A stretch of 40,123 bases of DNA from the IMG/VR virus record IMGVR_UViG_3300032163_000041, positions 1-40,123 of that record. One strand, given 5' to 3'. The translations under genes and the position numbers were made by a program. Numbering within the stretch: position 1 is the stretch's first letter; each line of letters starts with the position of its first letter. Source of the stretch: a virus. Shown piece after piece: positions 25,410 to 31,879 of this stretch. The notes beneath the pieces were generated by a model. That model was not told the origin of the DNA and did no database searches. It saw only the letters and a program-made list of their open reading frames with translations.

Positions 25410-25787
25410 ATGAGCGGAACATTGATCCCAATGCTCGGAGTGATCCCGTGGATTGTCGGTCGGGACATGACGATTGACTTCACGATTCTGGACGGGGGCG
25501 GCGAGCCGTTCCCCATGACCGGAAGTTGCGATCATGCGTTTATCGTGAAGGTGAACAAGCGGGACGCGGACGATCAGGCGATCCTGCACAAGACGGGCGC
25601 GTGCTGGACGGTGACGGACGGCCCGAACGGAATCATTACGCTACAGATCGGCGCGGAGGATCGGAGCGCGGCGGCGGTAGACGGTCGGCTTTACCCGGCG
25701 GAAGTTTGGTTCAAGAATTCCGGAGGCAAACAGATTTCGGGCTGGCTTGGTTCGATGCTGGCCCAGATTCCCGTGAGGCGAGCATGA
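25410..25787 (+). CDS. BppU N-terminal-like baseplate/tail protein
   Basis: A 125-residue beta-sandwich protein. The pattern GRDMTIDFTILDGGGEPF, a VxVNKRDADDQ strand, then GIITLQIGAEDRSA and YPAEVWFKNSGG, resembles the N-terminal domain of phage upper baseplate (BppU) and fibre-attachment proteins. It may link fibres or tip proteins to the tail. An ATG with GATGCGACG upstream rather than a strong site. Confidence 0.55.
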   Translation: MSGTLIPMLGVIPWIVGRDMTIDFTILDGGGEPFPMTGSCDHAFIVKVNKRDADDQAILHKTGACWTVTDGPNGIITLQIGAEDRSAAAVDGRLYPAEVWFKNSGGKQISGWLGSMLAQIPVRRA

Positions 25788-26188
25788 GCGCTGCACTTCA
25801 GGTCCAGGGCTTTGCGAGTGTCGGGACATCGGTTATTACGAACGCATGGAGCGCGAGGGATATCGAGTCGGCGGGACCGGGCGACGGAATCCAAGATACA
25901 GAGATGATTCTCGCTGCGGCGGTCGCTGCCGGGCTGTACGAGGTCAAGGCCGTTGCGACGGCGCAGACGAACGCGGACACGGTGACGGTCGCGGTGACGT
26001 ACAACGATGGCGTTCTGGGATCGTCTCTGACAAAGCCGGTCATGGGGGCGGTAGCTGTCGCCGGGAGCGATTCGGAATCAGGCGCAATCCTGATCCGTGT
26101 CGCGGAGGCGTCAGACATTCGGCTTGCTCTGACGCTCTCGGATCAGCCCGACACGCGGGCGTCGGCGACGCTAAAGAGGGTCGGGTAA
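25784..26188 (+). CDS. Tail-associated protein (134 aa)
   Basis: The ATG at 25784 overlaps the previous stop (ATGA). Ala/Val/Thr-rich and probably beta-sheeted, in the tail-tip block. Its stop overlaps the next start (TAATG). No family recognised. Confidence 0.5.
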   Translation: MSAALQVQGFASVGTSVITNAWSARDIESAGPGDGIQDTEMILAAAVAAGLYEVKAVATAQTNADTVTVAVTYNDGVLGSSLTKPVMGAVAVAGSDSESGAILIRVAEASDIRLALTLSDQPDTRASATLKRVG

Positions 26189-26286
26189 TGCGCTGGCTTC
26201 GGAACGCGCTGGATGATTTGCTGTTTCTGGCGATTGCAGCCGTCTACTTCTGGCGCGAGGATCGGGACCGGCGATGCTCGAACTGA
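26188..26286 (+). CDS. 32-residue membrane peptide
   Basis: ATG shares its A with the previous stop (TAATG). A basic N-terminus, one hydrophobic helix at about residues 10-22 and a charged Arg/Asp-rich C-terminus. Overlaps the next 32-residue peptide by 13 bases in another frame. Possible lysis accessory peptide. Confidence 0.45.
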   Translation: MRWLRNALDDLLFLAIAAVYFWREDRDRRCSN

Positions 26287-26372
26287 TCGTGATTTATTCG
26301 ATTGTCGCGCTACTCGTCACGGCGTTCGCGCTGATGCCGAACGAGCAGCCGCCTTGGAGGCCACCGTTTTGA
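26274..26372 (+). CDS. Second 32-residue membrane peptide
   Basis: ATG at 26274 inside the previous gene. It has one hydrophobic helix at the N-terminus and a Pro-rich end. It is equal in length to its upstream neighbour but oppositely arranged, with the helix first. Together they resemble small holin-type or antiholin-type pairs. Its stop overlaps the TTG of the Thr-rich gene. Confidence 0.45.
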   Translation: MLELIVIYSIVALLVTAFALMPNEQPPWRPPF

Positions 26373-27400
26373 TTCCGACAAATCACTTTTACTTTCGCGT
26401 CTTCCAATCCCATTGGTTCTTTCTGATTGCCGTCTCCCTCATGGCTTGGTTCAATCCGCATGAAGCGAAGCCTGCCGCCACAAACACCCCCACACCGGTT
26501 TCATGCGACGGTACCCTAGTCACCGTAGGAGACGCACTAACTGCTTCCCTAAACGCCCCGGATAACGCCGCAACTACTTATCACTTTCTTGCAGTAGGTC
26601 CTGCTTCATACATAATGCCTTTCGGCGGAAAAGTCGTCGCATGGCGGATCAAACATTCCACCTGTCTCGTTGGGCAAGCAAACACACTGACAATATGGAG
26701 ACTTGTTTCGGGGACAACATATTCTTGCGTCGGTACCGACCAGCAGACAACATCTACTTCGGCAGAATCGGAAACCTTTACCGTTTCAGTGCCCATCAAT
26801 GTTTTATCAGGAGATATAATAGGGATGCAGCGCGTCAATACAGTCAACAACTATGTGGACGGAGGATCACAAGCAGGCGCAAGCCAACAAATCAAGTCCG
26901 ATACAACCCCTGTTGCTTGTATCAATATGAATCTTGCCACAAATAATGCAACACAACGATTACTCAATGTCGTTCTTTGCCAATACTCTACTACATCCAC
27001 GGCAACCGCTACCGCTACCGCCACGTCCACGTCCACGGCAACCGCTACGCATACGTTCACACACACTTCAACGGCGACGTTGACCGATACGGCGACGGCG
27101 AGCGCAACCCACACGTCAACAGCGACGGCGACAAGCACGGCGACTCACACGGCGACGGCGACAAGCACGGCAACGCGAACGGCAACGTCAACCCACACGT
27201 CAACAGCGACGATCACGCGAACATCAACCCGCACGGCCTACCACACGCGAACCGCAACCGCGACGGCGACGGGGCATTGTTGCACGGACACTCCGGTTAC
27301 GAGCGTGACGCCAAGTAGGACGGCGACGCGGACGAAGACGCGAACCTGGACGCGAACGCGGACGCTCACCAAGACGCGAACGCGAACGCCTACGCCATGA
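26369..27400 (+). CDS. Exported Thr-rich repeat protein
   Basis: A 343-residue protein. I choose the TTG at 26369 (TTGA overlap), since it precedes a signal-type helix (FFLIAVSLMAWF, about residues 16-27). Residues about 45-205 are a globular, A/T-richer domain with paired Cys. The rest is a T-A-T/S-T/R-T low-complexity tract, ending TRTRTPTP, of the sort seen in exported linkers of several bacterial phyla. It may be a surface-exposed host-interaction protein. Acquisition from a host gene is likely, given the lower GC of the globular part. Confidence 0.5.
   Translation: MIPTNHFYFRVFQSHWFFLIAVSLMAWFNPHEAKPAATNTPTPVSCDGTLVTVGDALTASLNAPDNAATTYHFLAVGPASYIMPFGGKVVAWRIKHSTCLVGQANTLTIWRLVSGTTYSCVGTDQQTTSTSAESETFTVSVPINVLSGDIIGMQRVNTVNNYVDGGSQAGASQQIKSDTTPVACINMNLATNNATQRLLNVVLCQYSTTSTATATATATSTSTATATHTFTHTSTATLTDTATASATHTSTATATSTATHTATATSTATRTATSTHTSTATITRTSTRTAYHTRTATATATGHCCTDTPVTSVTPSRTATRTKTRTWTRTRTLTKTRTRTPTP
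26998..27398 (+). repeat. Thr-rich codon repeat tract
   Basis: A string of imperfect ACG/ACC/ACA and GCG/GCA/TCA codons. Two 20-nt copies of gcgacggcgacaagcacggc start at 27122 and 27152, a 30-nt period, and a further shorter repeat (cccacacgtcaacagcgacg) appears around 27110 and 27190. In-frame expansion or contraction is expected. Confidence 0.8.
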
Positions 27401-27828
27401 TCGGGATGATCTTGGCGGTCTTGCTTGGCGCGGACGTTCACGCGGCGAGTACCAACACGTTCACGCAGACCGCGACCGAAACAGCAACGGCCACCGTGAC
27501 GGCCACGCATACGACTACGCTGATATTCACGTCCACGTTCTACCCGACGTACACCTTCCAGGACACTTGCCAGCCATGGCCGACCGACACCGCATCGCCT
27601 ACCGTCACGGCAACACAGACGCTGACGATGACGCATACCCGGACGCCGACTCTCGCGCCTCCCCCCGCCGACGCTCACGCTACCTATGACGGCGCGGGAA
27701 CGGGCCTACCAGCGCCTCACGATAGCGATGGGGAAAACCCAAACCGCCGTTGCGAAAACCGCGACAGCACAGGTGCCAGATTGATAGGATCTCCCGTGCC
27801 TCATAACTGGATGCGGGCGACGCCGTGA
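27397..27828 (+). CDS. Second exported Thr-rich protein
   Basis: A 143-residue protein with an ATGA overlap. Residues 1-17 form a signal peptide (MIGMILAVLLGADVHAA). The middle is again Thr-rich; the C-terminal 50 residues are polar and contain an odd Asp/Asn/Arg mixture. It may be a paralogue of the upstream gene's tail. Stop overlaps the lysozyme GTG. Confidence 0.45.
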   Translation: MIGMILAVLLGADVHAASTNTFTQTATETATATVTATHTTTLIFTSTFYPTYTFQDTCQPWPTDTASPTVTATQTLTMTHTRTPTLAPPPADAHATYDGAGTGLPAPHDSDGENPNRRCENRDSTGARLIGSPVPHNWMRATP

Positions 27829-28427
27829 TCCCAGGCCTCGACGTTTCTCATTGGGAAGCAAAGATCCGGTGGGCCGACGTACTGCGGGCGGGGTACTCAT
27901 GGTGCTACGCGAAGGCAACCGAGGGGCTGACGTACACCGATCCGCTGTTCTCGAAACATTGGGAAGACATGAAGGCGGCGGGGATGGCTCGGGGCGCGTA
28001 CCACTTCGCCCGCCCGCAGTTCGACGCGACAGCACAGGCCGATCATTTCGCCAAGACGGCGGGCCTGATGGACGCGAGCGACCTGATGCCGTGTCTCGAC
28101 CTCGAAACTGACGGCAACATGGGGGCGGTCCATACAATCGCGTGGATGCGGAACTTCATGGCACGCGCCGAGAAGCTGTTCGACCGGCCGCTGATGATCT
28201 ACCTCGGCCACTCATTCCTGCTGGAATTTCTCGGCGATCCGCTGATGCCGGATCTCGCAAGCCGCCCGCTTTGGATTCCTCGCTACGGGACAAACTTCCC
28301 GAAGCCCTCCAAGACCTGGCCCAAGTGGACGATCTGGCAGCACAGCGAGGATTTCGAGATCCCCGGCGTCGGGAAGTGTGACGCAAACTGGCTGGACGGA
28401 GATCTTTCCCCATTGCGTGCCGCGTGA
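27825..28427 (+). CDS. GH25 muramidase (endolysin)
   Basis: A 200-residue single-domain enzyme with a GTG start overlapping the previous stop. The glycosidase family 25 signs are clear: GLDVSHW (Asp6), YAKATEG (about 28-34), GAYHFARP (57-64), and the DLE catalytic dyad at Asp92 and Glu94. It hydrolyses the MurNAc-GlcNAc beta-1,4 bond of peptidoglycan. There is no signal peptide and no cell-wall-binding domain, so a holin is needed for release. Length fits the catalytic domain alone. Confidence 0.9.
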   Translation: MIPGLDVSHWEAKIRWADVLRAGYSWCYAKATEGLTYTDPLFSKHWEDMKAAGMARGAYHFARPQFDATAQADHFAKTAGLMDASDLMPCLDLETDGNMGAVHTIAWMRNFMARAEKLFDRPLMIYLGHSFLLEFLGDPLMPDLASRPLWIPRYGTNFPKPSKTWPKWTIWQHSEDFEIPGVGKCDANWLDGDLSPLRAA

Positions 28428-28549
28428 AAGTCGATGGCGGCCGGACCAGCGAAGTGCTTACGGATCGCGGCTGGTCTCTGGCTGTTGCGCTTGCCGCCGC
28501 CTGTCTGATAGGTTTGATTCTGACTTACGTCACGCTTCACGCGAAATAG
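28424..28549 (+). CDS. Single-helix membrane protein (41 aa)
   Basis: GTG start overlapping the lysozyme stop. One strong membrane helix at about residues 18-37 follows a charged N-terminus. Its position makes it a candidate holin or antiholin. The stop TAG merges with the next ribosome-binding site (TAGGAGGCACC), the same 15-nt cassette seen before the tail tube gene. Confidence 0.5.
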   Translation: MKVDGGRTSEVLTDRGWSLAVALAAACLIGLILTYVTLHAK

Positions 28550-28557
28550 GAGGCACC

Positions 28558-28707
28558 ATGCCACCCCAATCCGATCCGAACGCAGCGCCAGCCCCGGCGG
28601 TAGACCTGACCGTGAAACCGCTGGACGAGTACGCCCGCGACCGGCTGAAAGATTTGATCGGCAAGGAAGCATCGCGGGGGGGGCGCGGGTCGCAACAGCG
28701 GCCGTGA
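28558..28707 (+). CDS. Upstream part of a split holin-like frame (49 aa)
   Basis: AGGAGG and ATG as in the tail tube gene. The polar, Pro/Ala-rich N-terminus ends in a helical segment (YARDRLKDLIGKEA), then turns into G/R-rich tail after a run of eight G. A -1 shift at that run would join it to the membrane protein at 28704 to give about 117 residues. Confidence 0.5.
   Translation: MPPQSDPNAAPAPAVDLTVKPLDEYARDRLKDLIGKEASRGGRGSQQRP
28676..28683 (+). other. G8 homopolymer at holin frame junction
   Basis: Eight consecutive G at the boundary of the 28558 and 28704 frames. A -1 shift (or a nine-G tract) joins them. It could be phase variation, programmed slippage or an assembly error. Confidence 0.6.
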
Positions 28708-28910
28708 TTGGATTCGCTGCCGCGCACGCCATCGGCTTGAACGCGGCCGACCACGCCTACCTGTCGGCCGGCATTCAGGCTGCGTCCGTGGCGATTCCGG
28801 TCGTCGTCGGGATTCTACTGCGGAGGCTCGGAGCCTACGCGGTGGAACACAACCCGAAAAGCCAGCCCCTCGCGTGGTTTCAAAAGGCAGTATCTTGGCT
28901 GCCGCTTTAG
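28704..28910 (+). CDS. Two-helix membrane protein, probable holin
   Basis: A 68-residue frame with a GTG start that overlaps the preceding stop. Hydrophobic segments at about 1-14 and 21-39 are followed by an amphipathic C-terminus, as in class II holins. No good ribosome-binding site precedes the GTG, so expression probably depends on coupling or on a shift at the G8 tract. Position right after the endolysin fits. Confidence 0.5.
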   Translation: MIGFAAAHAIGLNAADHAYLSAGIQAASVAIPVVVGILLRRLGAYAVEHNPKSQPLAWFQKAVSWLPL

Positions 28911-28955
28911 CTCCGTCCTCCTAGCTCGCTGCGTCCACGGTGATCGGGAGATCCG

Positions 28956-28993
28956 GCCCGGCCCTCCGCCAGTCGGGGGCCGGGCTTGTTTTT
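28956..28993 (+). terminator. Intrinsic terminator of the late operon
   Basis: Stem GCCCGGCCC (28956-28964) and GGGCCGGGC (28977-28985), nine perfect GC-rich pairs with a 12-nt loop, followed by TTGTTTTT. It lies 46 bases after the last lysis gene and probably ends the packaging-to-lysis transcript. It begins the 334-base gap to 29244, which otherwise holds the operator at 29020, a second terminator and the early promoter. Confidence 0.88.
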
Positions 28994-29019
28994 GCCACAG
29001 CCAGCGCCCGGCATAGATA

Positions 29020-29033
29020 GTAGAGGCCTCTAG
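29020..29033. promoter_or_regulatory. Isolated operator-like palindrome
   Basis: GTAGAGGCCTCTAG contains TAGA-N4-TCTA, the same core as the sites at 29171 and 31079. It sits between the two terminators, 150 bases upstream of the promoter, with no convincing -35 or -10 around it. It may be an auxiliary site for looping or cooperative binding. Confidence 0.5.
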
Positions 29034-29121
29034 CTGGCCTAATAGATGGGGTAGGCGGGGCGGAGGGGCCGCGCCGCGTACCTTTTGACCCCGATCTCGG
29101 AAACCCTGCAAAACATAGGGT

Positions 29122-29150
29122 AATCGGCATACGATTTATTGCCGATTTTT
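29122..29150 (+). terminator. Second intrinsic terminator
   Basis: AATCGGCA (29122-29129) and TGCCGATT (29140-29147) form an eight-pair stem with a 10-nt loop, followed by TTT and overlapping a T-run. It ends 11 bases before the -35 of the early promoter and would insulate it from read-through. Confidence 0.7.
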
Positions 29151-29161
29151 GACGAATTCGC

Positions 29162-29190
29162 TTGACGTTACTAGAGGTGTCTAGTAATAT
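29162..29190 (+). promoter_or_regulatory. Early promoter P1 with operator in spacer
   Basis: TTGACG (29162-29167), 17-nt spacer, TAATAT (29185-29190): a good sigma70-type promoter. The spacer carries the palindrome CTAGAGGTGTCTAG at 29171-29184, three bases after the -35 and abutting the -10. A protein bound there would block RNA polymerase. It drives the small-gene block from 29245. Confidence 0.8.
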
Positions 29191-29244
29191 ACATTCATGG
29201 ACACAGGGAGTCAGTCAACCGGCCTAGAGGCCACAGGGGGAAAC

Positions 29245-29508
29245 GTGAAAACAACGATACGCATCAAGTCGGGAGATCCGATCTACATGGTTACAGATCC
29301 GCAATCGAACACGGCCGTCCTGGAAGACATTTGCGGGCTGACAACGCTCGCCAGCATCGGGCGGCAGGTTCTCGGCGGACTGGACATCTCGAACGAACGC
29401 GCCACGATCTACGTCGGGCGCAATGCCGAGGTAATGGCCAAGGCCGATGCCAAGGCGCGTCTGCTTCGCGTGCGGCTGGCAGCCTACGGGATCGCAGGGT
29501 CGAAATGA
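29245..29508 (+). CDS. Hypothetical protein (87 aa), first gene of early operon
   Basis: I choose GTG 29245 with AGGGGGA upstream. An in-frame ATG at 29197 would coincide with the predicted transcription start of P1 and give a leaderless message; it is less likely. Thr/Ile/Arg-rich N-terminus, then a helical tail. Contains a DxxSNTAVLE-type stretch of unknown meaning. First gene after the promoter, so probably an early regulator or host-takeover protein (inference). Confidence 0.6.
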   Translation: MKTTIRIKSGDPIYMVTDPQSNTAVLEDICGLTTLASIGRQVLGGLDISNERATIYVGRNAEVMAKADAKARLLRVRLAAYGIAGSK

Positions 29509-29717
29509 CCGCCCCGAGGGTCGCCGCGCACAGGCCGGGGCTGCGTAGCCGGTCGGTACACGACGCCACCGACAGGGCGGCAGGGTATCTGGCCGACGCG
29601 AACGAGGCGGCAGAGCGCGGTGACAAGCGCAAGGCAGAGCGGCTTTACGCCAAAGCGCAGTACTGGCAGGATGCGATGAACCGCCGCATGGGGAACGGCG
29701 ACGGGGTGGCGTCGTGA
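29505..29717 (+). CDS. Hypothetical helical protein (70 aa), MTAPRVAAH start
   Basis: ATGA overlap. Helical and Arg/Ala-rich, no recognised family. Its first nine codons are repeated exactly at the start of the next gene, so the two share a 28-bp cassette. Confidence 0.6.
   Translation: MTAPRVAAHRPGLRSRSVHDATDRAAGYLADANEAAERGDKRKAERLYAKAQYWQDAMNRRMGNGDGVAS
29506..29533 (+). repeat. 28-bp gene-start repeat, copy 1
   Basis: Identical to 29715-29742; covers codons 1-9 of its gene except the first base. Only the start codon differs (ATG here, GTG in copy 2). Confidence 0.95.
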
Positions 29718-29971
29718 CCGCCCCGAGGGTCGCCGCGCACAGTATGAGTGATGCGGCGAGGGCTTGTGAACGCTGCGGGGATCTGCTTGACCCGAAGACG
29801 AAAGTATACCTGGAACTGAACTGCTATACCGGGATCTACACAGATCCCGACAAGGTGACGGTTCCGGGCAACGAGTCGCAAGGGCTTTTTTGGTTTGGAC
29901 GCGCGTGCGCGAAGAGGGTACTCGCGAGCGGCGGGTGTAATATTCGTACGCCGAAAGGCGGTGCCCGGTGA
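29714..29971 (+). CDS. Zinc-motif protein (85 aa), MTAPRVAAH start
   Basis: GTGA overlap with the previous gene. It has CxxCGD at about residues 18-23, then a YLELNCYTGIYTDP segment and a final RACAKRVL, a Cys spacing seen in small phage zinc proteins. Shares its N-terminus with the preceding gene. Confidence 0.6.
   Translation: MTAPRVAAHSMSDAARACERCGDLLDPKTKVYLELNCYTGIYTDPDKVTVPGNESQGLFWFGRACAKRVLASGGCNIRTPKGGAR
29715..29742 (+). repeat. 28-bp gene-start repeat, copy 2
   Basis: Exact copy of 29506-29533. A third, diverged version begins the gene at 29968 (MSAPRITAD). Confidence 0.95.
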
Positions 29972-30267
29972 GCGCCCCCCGAATCACCGCCGACATGCTG
30001 GCCGACAAGAAAGCCTGCGCCGATCAAGTCGAGACGTTCCGCAAACTGTTCCCTCGCGGGACGCCGGTCACGCTCGCCGCTGCCAAGCGGTGCGTCAAGG
30101 CCGGGTTGGATCTCGACTGGTTCGCCCAAGCGTTTTTGCCACCGAAGGCATACGCGGACTACTTGGCCAAGCGCGCCCCGCTGCTCGCGGACTACCTGGC
30201 CAAGCGCCACACGCTGCTCGTCCGCGCCTATCGTGCGGCGGGCAAGGCGTCAGGCGGTGCAGCATGA
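29968..30267 (+). CDS. Hypothetical protein (99 aa), MSAPRITAD start
   Basis: GTGA overlap. N-terminus is a diverged version of the MTAPRVAAH module. The middle resembles a short phage protein type with DQVETFRKLFP and a WFAQAFLPP segment. An internal repeat ADYLAKR occurs twice in tandem near the C-terminus. Function unknown. Confidence 0.6.
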   Translation: MSAPRITADMLADKKACADQVETFRKLFPRGTPVTLAAAKRCVKAGLDLDWFAQAFLPPKAYADYLAKRAPLLADYLAKRHTLLVRAYRAAGKASGGAA

Positions 30268-30428
30268 CGCCCGAGGCGTGGATTCTGGTAGCTGTCGCGC
30301 TGGCGTCGGGCTTCATGTTCGGTCTTGGCTACGGCGACGGGCGCGGATTCCGGCGCGGGATGGCACTCGGTCGGCACGTCGGCTCGGAGGCGCTGCGTGC
30401 GGCGGCGCGGCAGGCTGGTGAACGATGA
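30264..30428 (+). CDS. Small membrane protein (54 aa)
   Basis: ATGA overlap. One membrane helix near the N-terminus (WILVAVALASGFMFGLGYG), followed by an Arg-rich tail. Function unknown. Confidence 0.55.
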   Translation: MTPEAWILVAVALASGFMFGLGYGDGRGFRRGMALGRHVGSEALRAAARQAGER

Positions 30429-30760
30429 GAGTCGAACAGGATCGCCTACGCGGAGACGGTCGGCCTCGGATGTTCGGGCGCACGTCCGACGAACATCGGG
30501 CAGAGGCTCGGCGGAATCGAGGCTCGGCGCTGCATTGGATCTCGGTCGGCGAGCGCGATCTGGCTCTCTCGCAACGCGCATTCGCGGATCGGTGCAACGC
30601 CTGGGCGCGTTCGCTCGAACGGATCGAACGCGCTGATGCGGCCCGCGAACGCGAGCGCATGGGCCATCCTCGATTCGAGGACTCGGTGCGCCTCTGCGTC
30701 TCACGCGGAACGATCTCGCCATCCGTGGGACGGCGGCTGATCGCGGAGGCGGGGGCATGA
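30425..30760 (+). CDS. Arg-rich protein (111 aa)
   Basis: ATGA overlap. Very rich in Arg, Glu and Ala, low in hydrophobics, possibly nucleic-acid binding. Its other frames are also open because of the composition, but the overlap and start pattern favour this frame. Confidence 0.5.
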   Translation: MRVEQDRLRGDGRPRMFGRTSDEHRAEARRNRGSALHWISVGERDLALSQRAFADRCNAWARSLERIERADAARERERMGHPRFEDSVRLCVSRGTISPSVGRRLIAEAGA

Positions 30761-30966
30761 GGCCCCTGCGGTTCTGGTTCTACGCGGCATGGTGGCGCTA
30801 CCTGTTGGGCAAGTCTAATAACCGATGGCCGGATCGCGGGCTGGGGGCATATTTACGGCGCGTCGTTTGTCGCGCCCGAGGTCATCCTGCTGGCATCGTA
30901 TTCTTCAATCCGGGCGGGTTGGAGCCCAACATGTCTTGTAGAAACTGCGGCGAGGATGCATCGTGA
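30757..30966 (+). CDS. Basic protein with C-terminal zinc motif (69 aa)
   Basis: ATGA overlap. It begins with a hydrophobic aromatic segment, then RVVCRARGH, and ends CRNCGED. The Cys/His layout suggests one zinc site formed between the middle and the end. Confidence 0.55.
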   Translation: MRPLRFWFYAAWWRYLLGKSNNRWPDRGLGAYLRRVVCRARGHPAGIVFFNPGGLEPNMSCRNCGEDAS

Positions 30967-31073
30967 AGTGGATCGGCTGGCTCTATCTCGCTGGCTGCTG
31001 GGTGTTCATTCTCGCCGTAGTCGTCTGGCCCCTATGCCGGGCAGCAGCACGCGGAGATCAGATTAGGCGTTGA
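30963..31073 (+). CDS. 36-residue membrane peptide
   Basis: GTG overlaps the previous stop. One strong helix at about residues 4-24 (Trp- and Val-rich) and a basic end. Its stop TGA lies inside the -35 box of the second promoter. Confidence 0.5.
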   Translation: MKWIGWLYLAGCWVFILAVVVWPLCRAAARGDQIRR

Positions 31074-31098
31074 CATTCCTAGATGGGTCTAGTAGTAA
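31070..31098 (+). promoter_or_regulatory. Second promoter P2 with the same operator
   Basis: TTGACA (31070-31075), 17-nt spacer, TAGTAA (31093-31098; weak -10). The spacer holds CTAGATGGGTCTAG at 31079-31092, again three bases after the -35 and abutting the -10, the same layout as P1. It precedes the HTH gene at 31129. Confidence 0.7.
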
Positions 31099-31128
31099 GA
31101 AGTCGGACGCAGGAAACGGAGGCACCGA

Positions 31129-31338
31129 GTGGGAAAAGAACTGACAACAGCGGAGCTAGCGAGGCGCGTTCCGTGTGCGCGTGGCACCGTGCAATACTTC
31201 GCCGACGCGGCGAGGGTGAAACACCGCGTGATGGTTCGCGCGGGGGCGCTGTGGAAGATGTGGCCTGCGAACGCTCCCGCAAAACTGCGGGCGGCGCGTA
31301 GGCGCAAACAGAGAGGCGGGCGACGTGGAAACGATTGA
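31129..31338 (+). CDS. Small HTH DNA-binding protein
   Basis: A 69-residue protein with a GTG start and GGAGG upstream. Residues 5-30 (LTTAELARRVPCARGTVQYFADAARV) read like the recognition helices of MerR/excisionase-type winged HTH proteins; the C-terminus is strongly basic. Being the first gene after P2, it is the natural candidate for the regulator that binds the CTAGA-N4-TCTAG sites, which would be autoregulation. It could instead be an excisionase-like or accessory DNA-binding factor. Confidence 0.6.
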   Translation: MGKELTTAELARRVPCARGTVQYFADAARVKHRVMVRAGALWKMWPANAPAKLRAARRRKQRGGRRGND

Positions 31339-31879
31339 CGCAGATACGGGCGAAGTAACCGAAACGGCGCTCGTTACCGCGCCGCTGGGGCCGTCGCCAT
31401 TCAACCGCGAGCGCCCTCTCGTAGAGATTTCGCTCGCGTGTGATCGAGTGTTGGCAAACCTGAGGGACGAGACACGCCCGCTAGACGCGCTACCATCAGA
31501 TACCCACCAAGTCGAGGCGCTGGCGAAGGCCTTCTATGCGTGGTGGAAGGCCTGCGATGCGGCGATTGTCTCTCGGATGCGGGCGCGAAACTCGAAACTT
31601 ATCGGCGACCCACGCAAGGGGCCAGCACTCGCGCTGAAAGAAGAACACGACTACACGTTTGACGAGAAGATTCTGAAGGGGCTGATCGCATTCGTGGACA
31701 AGCCGGACGGCCTGACGGCGGGAGAGTACGAAGGGGCGCTTCGATACACGTTCGATCCGTCCAAGACGGCGCTGAACAATCTGCAAAAGCGCGGCGGCAA
31801 GGTCGCGGAGATCATCGCGCTTGGCGTCCGTGACAACCCACAATACAAACTCGAGCTACGCGGAGGAACGCACAAGTGA
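31325..31879 (+). CDS. Hypothetical protein upstream of recombination gene (184 aa)
   Basis: GTG start overlapping the HTH gene. Mixed alpha/beta, with a central EEHDYTFDEK stretch and a C-terminal region ending in EIIALGV. Tight GTGA coupling to the next gene suggests a shared role. Family not recognised. Confidence 0.6.
   Translation: METIDADTGEVTETALVTAPLGPSPFNRERPLVEISLACDRVLANLRDETRPLDALPSDTHQVEALAKAFYAWWKACDAAIVSRMRARNSKLIGDPRKGPALALKEEHDYTFDEKILKGLIAFVDKPDGLTAGEYEGALRYTFDPSKTALNNLQKRGGKVAEIIALGVRDNPQYKLELRGGTHK

Noticed and set aside
27686-27784. 32-codon frame inside the second Thr-rich gene
   Set aside because: Reads as a plausible helix but has no ribosome-binding site and lies entirely within another frame.
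29014-29042. Divergent minus-strand promoter around the 29020 palindrome
   Set aside because: Candidate boxes match poorly and no minus-strand gene lies to the left.
29197-29244. Upstream ATG for the first early gene
   Set aside because: It would coincide with the predicted transcript start. The GTG at 29245 has an AGGGGGA site and is preferred.
28911-29244. tRNA or small RNA gene in the largest gap
   Set aside because: No cloverleaf-like arms were seen; the gap is explained by two terminators, an operator and a promoter.
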